Below the pieces are notes generated by a model, which was not told the origin of the DNA, made no database searches, and was given only the letters and a program-made list of their open reading frames with translations. This document shows positions 37,217-45,498 of a stretch of DNA of 64,000 nt, piece by piece. The DNA comes from Pseudonocardia thermophila (GTDB lineage: Bacteria > Actinomycetota > Actinomycetes > Mycobacteriales > Pseudonocardiaceae), in contig NZ_FRAP01000006.1 of NCBI RefSeq assembly GCF_900142365.1, positions 186,001 to 250,000 of the forward strand. Reading direction: 5' to 3'. Positions within the stretch are counted from its first letter, which is position 1. Every line of letters starts with the position of its first letter. Position numbers and translations under genes: made by a program.

Positions 37217-38278
37217 GTGTCCCGCCTGTCCCGTCTGCGCTTCATCGACACCCGGCGCACCCGCGGACCGGTCCGGCGCAAGGTCCGCTCACGAGGCGTA
37301 CCGCCGGCACTGGCCGACCACGAGCTCTTCTACACCGAGGAGGTGCGCGCCGCCGCCGCGATGGTGGGCAAGGCCCTGTCGCCGGGTACGCTGCGGCTGC
37401 TCCGGCAGGACGAACAGGGCTTCGCCGCCAGCCTGTTCGGAGTGGCTCTGCGTGACGTGAGCCTGCTCTACCTCGACCTCACGGTGACCGCCGAGATCGT
37501 CATCCCGAAGCTCGGCTCCTACTTCACCGTCTGCATGCCGACCAACGGGCGCGTCCAGTGCGTCGCCGGAGACAACGAGCCGATGGAGGCCAACACGGTG
37601 CGTGCCCTGGTCACCAGCCCCGGCACCGCGCTGCGGCTGCGCTTCGACGACGACTCTCCGATGGTCGTCGTGCGGATCGAGGAACAGCCGATGGTGGCGC
37701 ACCTGACGCGGCTGCTGGGCAAGCGGCTGGCGCAGCCGATCGAGTTCGAGCCGGAGTTCGACCTCACCGCCGAGGCCGCCATGCGGTGGAACACGGCCGT
37801 GCAGCTGCTGCACGCCGAGGTGTACTACCCGGGCTCGCTGGTCCAGCGGGGCCAGGGCATCGGGGCGATCGAGGAGCTGCTCATGAGCAGCCTGCTGCAC
37901 CTGCAGCCGTCGAACTACCACGAGGAGCTCACGCGGCCGGCGCCGTCGCGCACGCGGCGGATCATCAACGAGGTCGCCGACTACGTCGAGGCACACCTCG
38001 GCGAGCGCATCACGATGGAGATGATCTCGCAGAACGTGCACCTGTCGGTGCGGGCGATCCAGCAGGCCTTCCACGACGAGCTGGGGATCAGCCCGATCGC
38101 GTTCATCAAGGAGCGCCGGCTCAGCCGGGTGCGCGACGAGCTGCTCGACGCCATGCCCTCCGACGGGGTCACCGTCACGGCGGTGGCGGAGCGCTGGGGG
38201 TTCCACCACCTCGGCAGCTTCTCCGTCGAGTACCGCAAGCGATGGGGGGAGTCCCCGTCGGAGACCCTGCGCCGCTGA
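37217..38278 (+). CDS. AraC-family regulator divergent from the hydrogenase operon
   Basis: A 353-residue regulator. The N-terminal 200 residues form an AraC-binding-like domain (ITVTAEIVIPKLGSYFTVCM-type beta segments; DNEPMEANTVRALVTSPGTA). The C-terminal double helix-turn-helix is VADYVEAHLGERITMEMISQ ... LSVRAIQQAFHDELGISPIA ... AVAERWGFHHLGSFSVEYRK. The start is the GTG at 37217 behind a weak AGAAG. Its position between the hucM operon and hypAB, facing both, makes it the likely controller of hydrogenase expression; the signal is unknown. Confidence 0.88.
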   Translation: MSRLSRLRFIDTRRTRGPVRRKVRSRGVPPALADHELFYTEEVRAAAAMVGKALSPGTLRLLRQDEQGFAASLFGVALRDVSLLYLDLTVTAEIVIPKLGSYFTVCMPTNGRVQCVAGDNEPMEANTVRALVTSPGTALRLRFDDDSPMVVVRIEEQPMVAHLTRLLGKRLAQPIEFEPEFDLTAEAAMRWNTAVQLLHAEVYYPGSLVQRGQGIGAIEELLMSSLLHLQPSNYHEELTRPAPSRTRRIINEVADYVEAHLGERITMEMISQNVHLSVRAIQQAFHDELGISPIAFIKERRLSRVRDELLDAMPSDGVTVTAVAERWGFHHLGSFSVEYRKRWGESPSETLRR

Positions 38279-38302
38279 CCCCCGCCACGAGAAGAGGACC
38301 TG

Positions 38303-38641
38303 GTGCACGAGCTGTCGATCTGCCGCTCCATCACCGCCATCGTCACCAAGCACGCGGCGGGCAAGCCGGTGAAGACCGTCCACCTGAAGGTGGGCGAGCT
38401 GCGCCAGATCGTCCCGGACACACTCGCCTACTGCTGGGAGCTGGTGACGGACGGCTCCGAGCTGGCGTCGGCCGAGCTCGACATCGAACGGGTCCCCGGG
38501 GCGATCCGCTGCGCCTCGTGCGACGAAACGCACACCTTGACCGCACCCATCCTCGTCTGCCCGCAGTGCGGGGGCCGCGACGTGACGATCGTGTCCGGCG
38601 AGGAGTTCCTCATCACGTCCCTCGAACTCGCGGAGGTGTGA
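38303..38641 (+). CDS. hypA: Hydrogenase nickel-insertion protein HypA
   Basis: A 112-residue HypA. The GTG start gives the obligatory N-terminus MHELSICRSI with His2 as nickel ligand. The zinc site is two CxxC pairs, CASC and CPQC. It pairs with HypB for nickel delivery to the large subunit. It follows the AraC gene by 24 bases and precedes hypB by 6, so all three are probably co-transcribed. Confidence 0.96.
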   Translation: MHELSICRSITAIVTKHAAGKPVKTVHLKVGELRQIVPDTLAYCWELVTDGSELASAELDIERVPGAIRCASCDETHTLTAPILVCPQCGGRDVTIVSGEEFLITSLELAEV

Positions 38642-38647
38642 CCGACG

Positions 38648-39442
38648 ATGGGTCGCTTCCACCGGCACGACGACGCCACCGGTCACGGTCACGGGCACGG
38701 CCATGACCACGATCACGACCACGATCACGACCACGGAGTGGGCGATCACTCCGGGTACGCCACCGGCGGCGAGCGGATCGAGGTGCTCGAACGCATCTTC
38801 GACGAGAACGACCGCACCGCCGCGGCCAACCGGGCCGACTTCGACACCCACGGCGTGTTCACGGTCAACCTGATGAGCTCGCCCGGTGCCGGGAAGACCA
38901 CCCTGCTGCGGGCGGCGCTGGAGCGGCTGCACCGGCGGATCCGGGTGGGGATCGTCGAGGGCGACATCGAGACCGGGCTCGACGCCGACCGGCTCGCCGG
39001 GTTCGGCGCGCAGATCTCGCTGCTCAACACCGCCAACGGCTTCGGGGGCGAGTGCCACCTCGACGCGCCGATGGTCCGCAGCGCGCTGTCGCGGCTGGAC
39101 CTCGCCGCGATCGACCTGCTGATCGTCGAGAACGTCGGCAACCTGGTCTGCCCGGCCGAGTTCCACGTCGGCGAGCACGCCCGCGCGATGGTCTACGCGA
39201 TCACCGAGGGCGAGGAGAAGCCGCTGAAGTACCCGGTGATGTTCCGGTCGGTCGACGTGGTGCTGGTCAACAAGATCGACCTGCTGCCGCACCTGGACTT
39301 CGATCTCGCCGCCTTCTACCGCAACCTGCGCGACGTCAACCCCGACGTCGCCGTCGTCGAGCTGAGCGCGCGGACCGGCCAGGGCGTCGACGCGTGGATC
39401 GACTGGCTCGAGGCGCGCTGCGCCACACAGGTCGCAGGCTAG
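38648..39442 (+). CDS. hypB: Hydrogenase nickel-insertion GTPase HypB
   Basis: A 264-residue GTPase. The N-terminal 35 residues carry a dense His/Asp tract (HGHGHGHDHDHDHDHDHG) for nickel storage. The P-loop SSPGAGKT is at residues 77-84, followed by GDIETGLDADRLAGFG and the guanine-specificity motif NKIDLLPHL. The CxxCGC high-affinity nickel motif of E. coli HypB is absent from the N-terminus. It is the last gene of the regulator-hypA-hypB unit and is followed by the perfect palindrome at 39526. Confidence 0.96.
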   Translation: MGRFHRHDDATGHGHGHGHDHDHDHDHDHGVGDHSGYATGGERIEVLERIFDENDRTAAANRADFDTHGVFTVNLMSSPGAGKTTLLRAALERLHRRIRVGIVEGDIETGLDADRLAGFGAQISLLNTANGFGGECHLDAPMVRSALSRLDLAAIDLLIVENVGNLVCPAEFHVGEHARAMVYAITEGEEKPLKYPVMFRSVDVVLVNKIDLLPHLDFDLAAFYRNLRDVNPDVAVVELSARTGQGVDAWIDWLEARCATQVAG

Positions 39443-39525
39443 GGGTCACGAGCCGGCGGGGCCGGCCACCTCTCGGATTCGCCCCCCCAACCCGAAGGGT
39501 GCCGTCCCCGCCACCGAGCGGGGTG

Positions 39526-39572
39526 ACGAACGGCACTTTCGTCCACGCCGAGTGGACGAAAGTGCCGTTCGT
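39526..39572. terminator. Perfect 21-bp hairpin; dispersed palindrome copy B
   Basis: Arms 39526-39546 (ACGAACGGCACTTTCGTCCA and one further C) and 39552-39572 are exact reverse complements with a GCCGA loop. It lies 83 bases after hypB and about 135 before the 3' end of tRNA-Arg, which runs the other way. It is a strong bidirectional terminator candidate and part of the repeat family at 23326 and 46210. Confidence 0.75.
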
Positions 39573-39707
39573 TGCGTCCAGGGCGTGGGAACCCGGGCGA
39601 AAGCTGGCGGCCGGGGACAGAACGAACTAGTCCGAAGAGGCTCGAAGAAGTCCGCTGAAGACCTCAGCCCCGACCGATGGTGCTGGTCAGGGCCGGGATG
39701 CTGAGGG

Positions 39708-39780
39708 CGCGCCCGAAGGGATTCGAACCCCTAACCTTCTGATCCGTAGTCAGATGCTCTATCCGTTGAGCTACGGGCGC
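39708..39780 (-). tRNA. tRNA-Arg (ACG)
   Basis: The reverse complement folds as a standard 73-base tRNA. The acceptor stem is GCGCCCG/CGGGCGC with discriminator G. The D arm is AGCTCAACGGATAGAGC and the T arm has GGTTCGAATCC. The anticodon loop CTACGGA has ACG at the anticodon (read as ICG after deamination). No CCA is encoded. Confidence 0.97.
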
Positions 39781-39811
39781 TTGTGTTCAGTTGTCATTCA
39801 GTTGTCGTGCT

Positions 39812-39838
39812 GGGCGTCGCCATCGTACCGCGACGCCC
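39812..39838. terminator. Hairpin between the two tRNA genes
   Basis: GGGCGTCGC (39812-39820) and GCGACGCCC (39830-39838) are perfect 9-bp arms with a 9-base loop, 5 bases downstream of the 3' end of tRNA-Ser. Beyond it lies a direct repeat TTCAGTTGTC. It could terminate or help process the tRNA-Ser transcript. Confidence 0.45.
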
Positions 39839-39842
39839 TGCG

Positions 39843-39932
39843 CGGAGGCTCCGGGATTTGAACCCGGGATGGGGTGTTACCCCAAACCGCATTAGCAGTG
39901 CGGCGCCATAGACCAGACTAGGCGAAGCCTCC
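39843..39932 (-). tRNA. tRNA-Ser (GCT)
   Basis: A 90-base class II tRNA on the minus strand. The acceptor stem is GGAGGC/GCCTCC with discriminator G. The anticodon loop CTGCTAA carries GCT, reading AGC/AGU serine codons. A long variable arm (GGGGTAACACCCC) is characteristic of tRNA-Ser. The T arm contains GGTTCAAATCC. No CCA is encoded. Confidence 0.97.
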
Positions 39933-39993
39933 CCGGGGCCTCACGGCCGCCAGCGGAGACCAGCATAACCTAGGGTCTCCGCGGCCGTGTCAC

Positions 39994-41967
39994 CTACCCC
40001 CTGCCGGCGAGTGCGAGGAAGGGCGCGAGGGCGTCCGGATCGGCCAGGGCACCCCGGCTGACCGCCTTCTCGGGGTCCACGCCCGCCAGGATCTTCTTGA
40101 CCGGGACCTCGCACTTCTTGCCGTTCAGCGTGCGCGGCACCTTGTCGATCACCAGGAAGCGGTCGGGCACGTGGCGCGGCGAGAGCTCGCTGCGCAGCGC
40201 CGTGCGCAGCTTCGGCTCGACGTCCTCCAGCCGGGCGCCCGGCGCCAGCACGACGAAGCAGAGCAGCTCGCCCTCGTCCTTCGCCCCCAGCTCCGTGGTG
40301 TCGATCACGAGCGAGTCGGCGACCTCGTCGAAGCCCTCGACGACGGCGTAGAAGTCGGCGGTGCCCATGCGCACGCCGCCGCGGTTGAGCGTGGAGTCGC
40401 TGCGGCCGTAGATCACGTACGAACCGCGCGGGGTGACCCGCACCCAGTCGCCGTGCCGCCACACGCCCTCGTAGTCGGCGAAGTACGCATCGCGCAGGCG
40501 CGAGCCGTCGTCGTCGTTCCAGAACGACACCGGCATCGACGGCATCGGCCGGGTGACCACCAGCTCGCCGACCTCGTCGACGAGCTCCCGGCCCTGCTCG
40601 TCGAACGCGGTGACCGCGGCACCCAGCGAGGCGCAGGAGATCTCGCCGAGCCACACCGGCACGTTCGGGGCGGTGCCGACGAACGCGGTGCACACGTCGG
40701 TGCCACCGGAGGTGGAGCAGATCTGGATGTGCGAGCCGACGGCGTCGGCGACCCAGCGGAAGCCCTCCACCGACAGCGGCGCCCCGGTCGAGCCGATCGT
40801 GCGCAGCCACGACAGGTCGTACTCGTCGCGCGGGCGCAGGCCGGCCTTGAGGTTGGCCTGGATGTACGGGGCCGAGACGCCGAAGACACTGATCTTGTGC
40901 TTCTCGGCCAGCCGCCACAGCGCGCCCATGTCCGGATGGCCGGGGTTGCCGTCGAACAGCACGATCGTGGAGCCCACCAGCAGGCCGCCGACGAGGAAGT
41001 TCCACATCATCCAGCCGGTGGTGGTGAACCAGAAGAACCGGTCGCCCGGGCCCAGCTCCAACATCAACCGCAGCTGCTTGAGGTGCTCGAGCACGATGCC
41101 GCCCTGGCTGTGCACGATGCCCTTCGGCAGTCCGGTGGTGCCGGAGGAGTAGAGCACCCACAGCGGGTGCTCGAACGGCACCGGGTCGAACTCCAGCGGC
41201 CCGGTCTGCGCGGTGAAGGCCGCCCAGCTCACCGTGCCGTCGAGGGTGGCGTCCGGGTCCAGGTACGGCACCAGCACGGTGGCGCGCAAGGTGGGCAGCT
41301 GGGCGCGCAGCTCCTCGATGCGCGGCCGGATGTCGTAGCGCTTGCCGCCGTAGAGGTAACCGTCGACGGCGATCAGCACGGTCGGCTCGATCTGGGCGAA
41401 CCGGTCGTGCACGGCGCGCGGCCCGAAGTCCGGCGAGCAGGACGACCAGATCGCACCGAGGCTCGCGGCGGCCAGGAACGCGACCAGCGTCTCGACGCTG
41501 TTCGGGGCCAGCGCCACCACGCGATCACCGCGCTTGACACCCTGGGCGATCAGGCCGGCGCGGGCGCGGGCGACGAGATCGCGCAGCTCGGCGTGGGTGA
41601 CGGTGCGGGAGAGCCCGTCCTCGCGCTCGAACTCGACCGCGACGTCCTCGGGGGCGCGGCCGGGGCCGTCGGTGAGGACGTGCTCGGCGTAGTTGAGGGT
41701 GGCACCGGGGAACCACTGCGCCCCCGGCATCCGGTCGTCGGCGAGCACAGCGCGGTAGGGCGAGCGGAACTTCGCGCCGCAGAACTCGGCGACCGCCGAC
41801 CAGAAGCCGTCGAGGTCCGCGATCGACCACTCGTGCAGCTGCTTGTAGTCCTCCGCGCGGATCCCGCGATGAGCGGCCACCCACTCGGTGAACTCGGCCA
41901 GCGGGCCGCGGTGGTCCGGATCCGGCGTCCAGAGGATCTCGGGAGCAGCGGTGCCGTCGGATGCCAT
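39994..41967 (-). CDS. aacS: Acetoacetyl-CoA synthetase
   Basis: A 657-residue adenylate-forming enzyme that activates acetoacetate to acetoacetyl-CoA with ATP. The adenylation signatures are YSSGTTGLPKGIVHSQGG, the acetyl-CoA-synthetase-type N-terminus (WSIADLDGFWSAVAEFCGAK; WFPGATLNYAEHVL), YGRSDSTLNRGGVRMGTADF and the C-terminal catalytic lysine region KVPRTLNGKKCEVPVKKILA. The ATG at 41967 is preferred to an upstream ATG at 41979. It probably works in ketone-body or leucine/branched-chain catabolism. It is not linked to the neighbours in an obvious operon. Confidence 0.92.
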   Translation of the reverse strand: MASDGTAAPEILWTPDPDHRGPLAEFTEWVAAHRGIRAEDYKQLHEWSIADLDGFWSAVAEFCGAKFRSPYRAVLADDRMPGAQWFPGATLNYAEHVLTDGPGRAPEDVAVEFEREDGLSRTVTHAELRDLVARARAGLIAQGVKRGDRVVALAPNSVETLVAFLAAASLGAIWSSCSPDFGPRAVHDRFAQIEPTVLIAVDGYLYGGKRYDIRPRIEELRAQLPTLRATVLVPYLDPDATLDGTVSWAAFTAQTGPLEFDPVPFEHPLWVLYSSGTTGLPKGIVHSQGGIVLEHLKQLRLMLELGPGDRFFWFTTTGWMMWNFLVGGLLVGSTIVLFDGNPGHPDMGALWRLAEKHKISVFGVSAPYIQANLKAGLRPRDEYDLSWLRTIGSTGAPLSVEGFRWVADAVGSHIQICSTSGGTDVCTAFVGTAPNVPVWLGEISCASLGAAVTAFDEQGRELVDEVGELVVTRPMPSMPVSFWNDDDGSRLRDAYFADYEGVWRHGDWVRVTPRGSYVIYGRSDSTLNRGGVRMGTADFYAVVEGFDEVADSLVIDTTELGAKDEGELLCFVVLAPGARLEDVEPKLRTALRSELSPRHVPDRFLVIDKVPRTLNGKKCEVPVKKILAGVDPEKAVSRGALADPDALAPFLALAGRG

Positions 41968-42015
41968 GGGCCACAGCATGCAATCACTGCCGCCCGGACA
42001 CCAGAGTGACCGCCG

Positions 42016-42714
42016 TTACCTCAGATGGGAGTCGAACCAGTTCAGGGTGCGCTCCCAGGCGTCGGCGGCCGCGTCGGAGTCGACGTCGAAGCGGTGCCCG
42101 CTCTGCGGGTAGACGACGACGTCGGTGACCATCTCCGACTTCGCGGCGGCCTCCTGCAGCCTGCCGATCGCCGCGTCCGCGTCGGCGTCGCCGGCGTCGC
42201 CGTAGATGCCCAGCCACGGGCAGGTCAGCCCCTGCGCGGCGGCCACCAGCGCGGTGATCCGCTCGGACGGCGCCCCCGGCCCGCTCATGTCGCCGACGGA
42301 GACCGCCGCTCCGAGCGTGCGCTTGGCCGCCACGACCAGCGCGACCGAGCCGCCGAGGTCGAACCCGATCACGCCCATGCGGTCGGCGTCGATGTCGTGG
42401 TCGCCGAGCCAGCCGAACGCGGTGTCGGTGTCGGCGAGCACCTGGTCGCTGTCGAGGCGCTCGAGCTGCTCGCGCACGGCGGCCTCGTCGCCGTCGAGCT
42501 CGTCGGCGCCGTCGCGGTGGTAGAGGTGCGGAGCCACGGCGAGCCAGCCGTCGTCCGCGAGGCCGTTGACGAGGTCACGGACGGCGTCGGTGACCCCGCG
42601 AGCCTCGTGGAGCACGACGATGCCCCCACGGACCGCACCCTCCGGTTCCCCGACGGTGAGGCGCAGGCTGCTGCCGTCCACCAGCGGCACCGTCTCGGTG
42701 CGGATGTCGCTCAT
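42016..42714 (-). CDS. Dienelactone-hydrolase-family protein with Asp at the nucleophile position
   Basis: A 232-residue alpha/beta-hydrolase of the dienelactone hydrolase family (GGIVVLHEARGVTDAVRDLV; APHLYHRDGADEL; C-terminal PQSGHRFD with the catalytic His). The nucleophile elbow that normally reads GxCxGG has Asp: GVIGFDLGG, with Asp119 where DLH has Cys. Without Cys or Ser, the canonical hydrolysis is doubtful, and it may have a different activity (dehalogenase-like Asp nucleophile) or none. It is divergent from the aminotransferase, with starts 80 bases apart. Confidence 0.85.
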   Translation of the reverse strand: MSDIRTETVPLVDGSSLRLTVGEPEGAVRGGIVVLHEARGVTDAVRDLVNGLADDGWLAVAPHLYHRDGADELDGDEAAVREQLERLDSDQVLADTDTAFGWLGDHDIDADRMGVIGFDLGGSVALVVAAKRTLGAAVSVGDMSGPGAPSERITALVAAAQGLTCPWLGIYGDAGDADADAAIGRLQEAAAKSEMVTDVVVYPQSGHRFDVDSDAAADAWERTLNWFDSHLR

Positions 42715-42793
42715 TGCCCCAGGGTGTCACGCTCGGCGCAACCGCACCGGTCGGGCCGGCGTGTGAGATGGACCGCCCTTCTATCGTGGCTCC

Positions 42794-43846
42794 ATGACGC
42801 TCATCCGTCCCGACCTCGACACGCTGCCCGCCTACGTCCCCGGCAAGTCGGTACCCGGGTCGATCAAGCTGGCCAGCAACGAGGTCGCGCTGCCTCCGCT
42901 GCCCGCGGTGCTGGACGCGATCGCCGAGGCCGCGGCGGGCGGCAACCGCTACCCCGACCTGGCGGTGGTGGCGCTGACGGAGAAGCTCGCGCAGTTCTGC
43001 GACGTCGCCCCCGAGCAGGTCGCGGTCGGCTGCGGCTCGGTGAGCCTGTGCCAGCAGCTGGTGAGCGCCACCTGCCGGGAGACCACCGATGAGGTCGTGT
43101 TCGCGTGGCGATCCTTCGAGGCGTACCCGATCGTCACCCAGATCGGCGGGGCGGTGGCGCGCACGGTGCCGCTCGACGCCGAGTTCCGTCACGATCTCGA
43201 CGCGATGGCGGCCGCGGTCGGCCCGAACACCCGGCTGGTGTTCGTGTGCAGCCCGAACAACCCGACCGGGCCCGCGGTGACCGACGCCGAGATGCGGCGG
43301 TTCCTCGCCGCGGTGGGCCCCGACGTGGTGGTGGCGCTGGACGAGGCGTACTTCGAGTTCGTCACCGACCCGGCGGCGGTGAACGGACGGACCCTGCTCG
43401 ACGAGCACCCGAACCTCGTCGTGCTTCGCACGTTCTCCAAGGCCTACCGGCTGGCCGGGTTCCGCGTGGGCTACGCGCTCGGCGCCCCGCCGGTCATCAC
43501 CGCGCTGCGCAAGGTGTGCTCGCCGTTCAGCGTGAGCATCCCGGCCCAGGCCGCGGCGATCGCCGCGATCGAGCACTCGGCCGAGCTGCTCGCAGCCCTG
43601 CCGCCGATCATCGAGGAGCGCACGCGGGTCCGGGAGGCGCTGCTCGCCGCCGGCTACACCGTGCCGGTCACCCAGGCCAACTTCGTGTGGCTCCCGCTGG
43701 GGGACGCGGCGGTGCCGTTCGCTCAGCACTGCATGGACCAGAAGGTCGTGGTGCGCCCGTTCCCCGGCGACGGCGTGCGGGTCACCGTCACCGGCCAGGA
43801 GGAGAACGACGCATTCCTGGCCGCGGCGACCTCCTTCCAGGCCTGA
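42794..43846 (+). CDS. pat: Aromatic amino acid / histidinol-phosphate aminotransferase
   Basis: A 350-residue fold-type I PLP aminotransferase of the HisC group. The N-terminal IKLASNEVALPPLPAVLDAI, the VCSPNNPTGPAV block, the DEAYFEF Asp/Tyr and the PLP lysine in RTFSKAYRLAGFRVGYA are visible. Length and the IKLASNE opening fit the Pat/HisC2 subtype, which in mycobacteria also maps near the galactan genes, here 15 kb away. Distinguishing Pat from HisC needs alignment. A two-base-scale gap separates it from the broken DUF4870 gene. Confidence 0.85.
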   Translation: MTLIRPDLDTLPAYVPGKSVPGSIKLASNEVALPPLPAVLDAIAEAAAGGNRYPDLAVVALTEKLAQFCDVAPEQVAVGCGSVSLCQQLVSATCRETTDEVVFAWRSFEAYPIVTQIGGAVARTVPLDAEFRHDLDAMAAAVGPNTRLVFVCSPNNPTGPAVTDAEMRRFLAAVGPDVVVALDEAYFEFVTDPAAVNGRTLLDEHPNLVVLRTFSKAYRLAGFRVGYALGAPPVITALRKVCSPFSVSIPAQAAAIAAIEHSAELLAALPPIIEERTRVREALLAAGYTVPVTQANFVWLPLGDAAVPFAQHCMDQKVVVRPFPGDGVRVTVTGQEENDAFLAAATSFQA

Positions 43847-43865
43847 CCTGCGGTTGAATGTGCCG

Positions 43866-44236
43866 ATGACGTATCCGCAGCCCGGGGTCCCCTACGCGGC
43901 CACGACCCCGGAGGAACGAAACTGGGCGCTCGCCGCCCACCTCGGCAGCATCGTCACGGCGTGGTTCGCGCTCGGGCTGGTCGCGCCCCTCATCGTCCTG
44001 CTGGTGAAGGGCAAGGACTCGCCCTACATCGCCGGCACGCGGTGGAGTCGCTGAACTTCCAGATCAACGCGCTGGTCTGGACGGTGAGCTGCTACGTGCT
44101 GATGTTCGTGCTGATCGGCTTCGTGCTGATCGCCTTCTACGGGGTCTTCTGGCTCGTCTGCGTGATCATCGCGAGCGTGCGGGCGTCGCAGGGCGGGGAG
44201 TTCCGCTACCCGCTCACGGTGCGGCTGGTCTCCTGA
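43866..44236 (+). pseudogene. DUF4870-family membrane protein gene with a frameshift
   Basis: Two frames together make one small multi-pass membrane protein. The first frame (43866-44054) reads TPEERNWALAAHLGSIVTAW ... PLIVLLVKGKDSPYI, then runs AGTRWSR and stops. The second frame supplies HAVESLNFQINALVWTVSCY and FGVFWLV-type membrane segments to 44236. At 44030/44031 the sequence TACATCGCCGG is one base short of the expected TACATCCGCCGG (YIRRHAVESLNFQ). A single-base deletion explains the break; a sequencing error is equally possible. About three membrane helices would be present. Confidence 0.8.
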
Positions 44237-44264
44237 CCTGCGAGGTTCCGACCCGGACGCGGAA

Positions 44265-44297
44265 CGGCCCGGTCCGATGCGTGATCGGACCGGGCCG
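44265..44297. terminator. Perfect 14-bp bidirectional terminator
   Basis: CGGCCCGGTCCGAT (44265-44278) and ATCGGACCGGGCCG (44284-44297) are exact reverse complements with a GCGTG loop. It sits in the gap between the DUF4870 gene and the converging GlsB/YeaQ gene. Confidence 0.75.
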
Positions 44298-44311
44298 CCC
44301 GGAGGCTTCGG

Positions 44312-44584
44312 TCAGCTGCGCACGCCGCCCTTGTTGTAGACACCGGCGACGATGCCGATCCCGATGATCGCCAGGATCAGCTGGATGATGTGCTCGATCC
44401 AGTCGATACCTGCGGTGTCCTCCACGCCGAGCAGGCGAGCGATGAACGTCCCGATGAAGGCAGCGACGATACCCACGACGATCGTCAGCCAGACCGGGAT
44501 GTTCTGCTTGCCCGGGAGGATGATCCGGGCCAGGACGCCCAGGATCAGACCGATGACGATCGCCCCGATGATGCTTCCGATCAT
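44312..44584 (-). CDS. GlsB/YeaQ/YmgE-family membrane protein
   Basis: A 90-residue small membrane protein of the transglycosylase-associated/stress-response family. Three hydrophobic segments are visible: IIGAIVIGLILGVLARIILP, VWLTIVVGIVAAFIGTFIA and IIQLILAIIGIGIVAGVY. The family's LARIILPG turn is intact. The start is the ATG at 44584; upstream codons to 44665 lack homology. The function is poorly defined, usually envelope stress. It is single-gene, bounded by a strong terminator. Confidence 0.88.
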   Translation of the reverse strand: MIGSIIGAIVIGLILGVLARIILPGKQNIPVWLTIVVGIVAAFIGTFIARLLGVEDTAGIDWIEHIIQLILAIIGIGIVAGVYNKGGVRS

Positions 44585-44742
44585 GTGCGTGCTCCCGACT
44601 GTTCCGGGCCGCCTTCCGTCGCGACCCGCTGGGAACTGCGTACCACCGCACGTGACCTCCCGCACGCTGCAGCGGGCCCAGGTCGCCGAAGCGTTATCGA
44701 GCCGTCGTCACCCGTTCAGCCTAATGTGATCCGGAGAACCCG

Positions 44743-45498
44743 TCAGGCCTCGAGCACGTACCCCTCGCCGCGGACGGTGCGGATCCGCTCGGGACCGATC
44801 TTGCGGCGCAGGTAGGAGATGTAGACCTGGACGAGGTTCGGCGACGCAGGCTCCGACCACACCTCGCGGGCGATCCGCGACGGCGGCACCACCTCGCCCG
44901 GAGTCGCCATCAGGGCCATGAGCAGGGCGTACTCGGTGGGCGACAGCGACACGGGGCGCCCATCGACCGCGACCTCGCCGAACTCGGTGTCGACGGTCAG
45001 CTCGCCGCGGCGCAGCACCGTGGAGTCGACGTGGGGGCCCAGGCGCAGCCGGAAGCGGATGCGGGCGGCCAGCTCGTCGACCGCGAAGGGACGCACCACG
45101 TAGTCGTCACGATCGCCGCGCAGCTGCGCGAGCACGGCGGCCCGGCGCTCCCGGGGCGTCACCACGACGACCGGGACGTCCGGCGCCTCCATGTGGACGG
45201 TGGCGAGCATGCCGACGGGATCAGGGCCAGGCAGCTCGGCGTCGAGGACGAGCAGCGCCGGATCGCTGTGGCGGAGCGCGTCGAGGGCGGCGATCCCGTC
45301 ACCGACGGGACTGATGTTGACCCCCTCGGCCCGCAGGCTGCGCACGACAGAGGCGGACGCCGCGGTGCTCGGCAGGGCGAGCAGGACGCGGTCGTTGGGC
45401 GAGTCGTGGCGGAGCACGGACGACCGGGAGCCGGCAGGGAGAACCGACGTGGACGCGAGTGCACCACCGTGGGGAGCAGCGGGGAGCATCGCGACCAT
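44743..45498 (-). CDS. OmpR-type regulator with a degenerate receiver
   Basis: A 251-residue protein with an OmpR/PhoB winged helix at the C-terminus (GRPVSLSPTEYALLMALMAT; LVQVYISYLRRKIGPERIRT then VRGEGYVLEA). The N-terminal receiver keeps Asp in LLVLDAELPGPD but lacks the acidic pair (VLLALPSTA in place of VLVVDDD), and has Arg for the conserved Lys (YVVRPF). About 45 residues precede the receiver. The start could be the ATG at 45498 or 45489; the longer open frame to 45678 is unlikely. Phosphorylation-independent action is inferred. Confidence 0.8.
   Translation of the reverse strand: MVAMLPAAPHGGALASTSVLPAGSRSSVLRHDSPNDRVLLALPSTAASASVVRSLRAEGVNISPVGDGIAALDALRHSDPALLVLDAELPGPDPVGMLATVHMEAPDVPVVVVTPRERRAAVLAQLRGDRDDYVVRPFAVDELAARIRFRLRLGPHVDSTVLRRGELTVDTEFGEVAVDGRPVSLSPTEYALLMALMATPGEVVPPSRIAREVWSEPASPNLVQVYISYLRRKIGPERIRTVRGEGYVLEA

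Noticed and set aside
39581-39707. Extra tRNA or small RNA between the 39526 palindrome and tRNA-Arg
   Set aside because: No cloverleaf or T-arm consensus is present, and the only pairing seen is short and weak.
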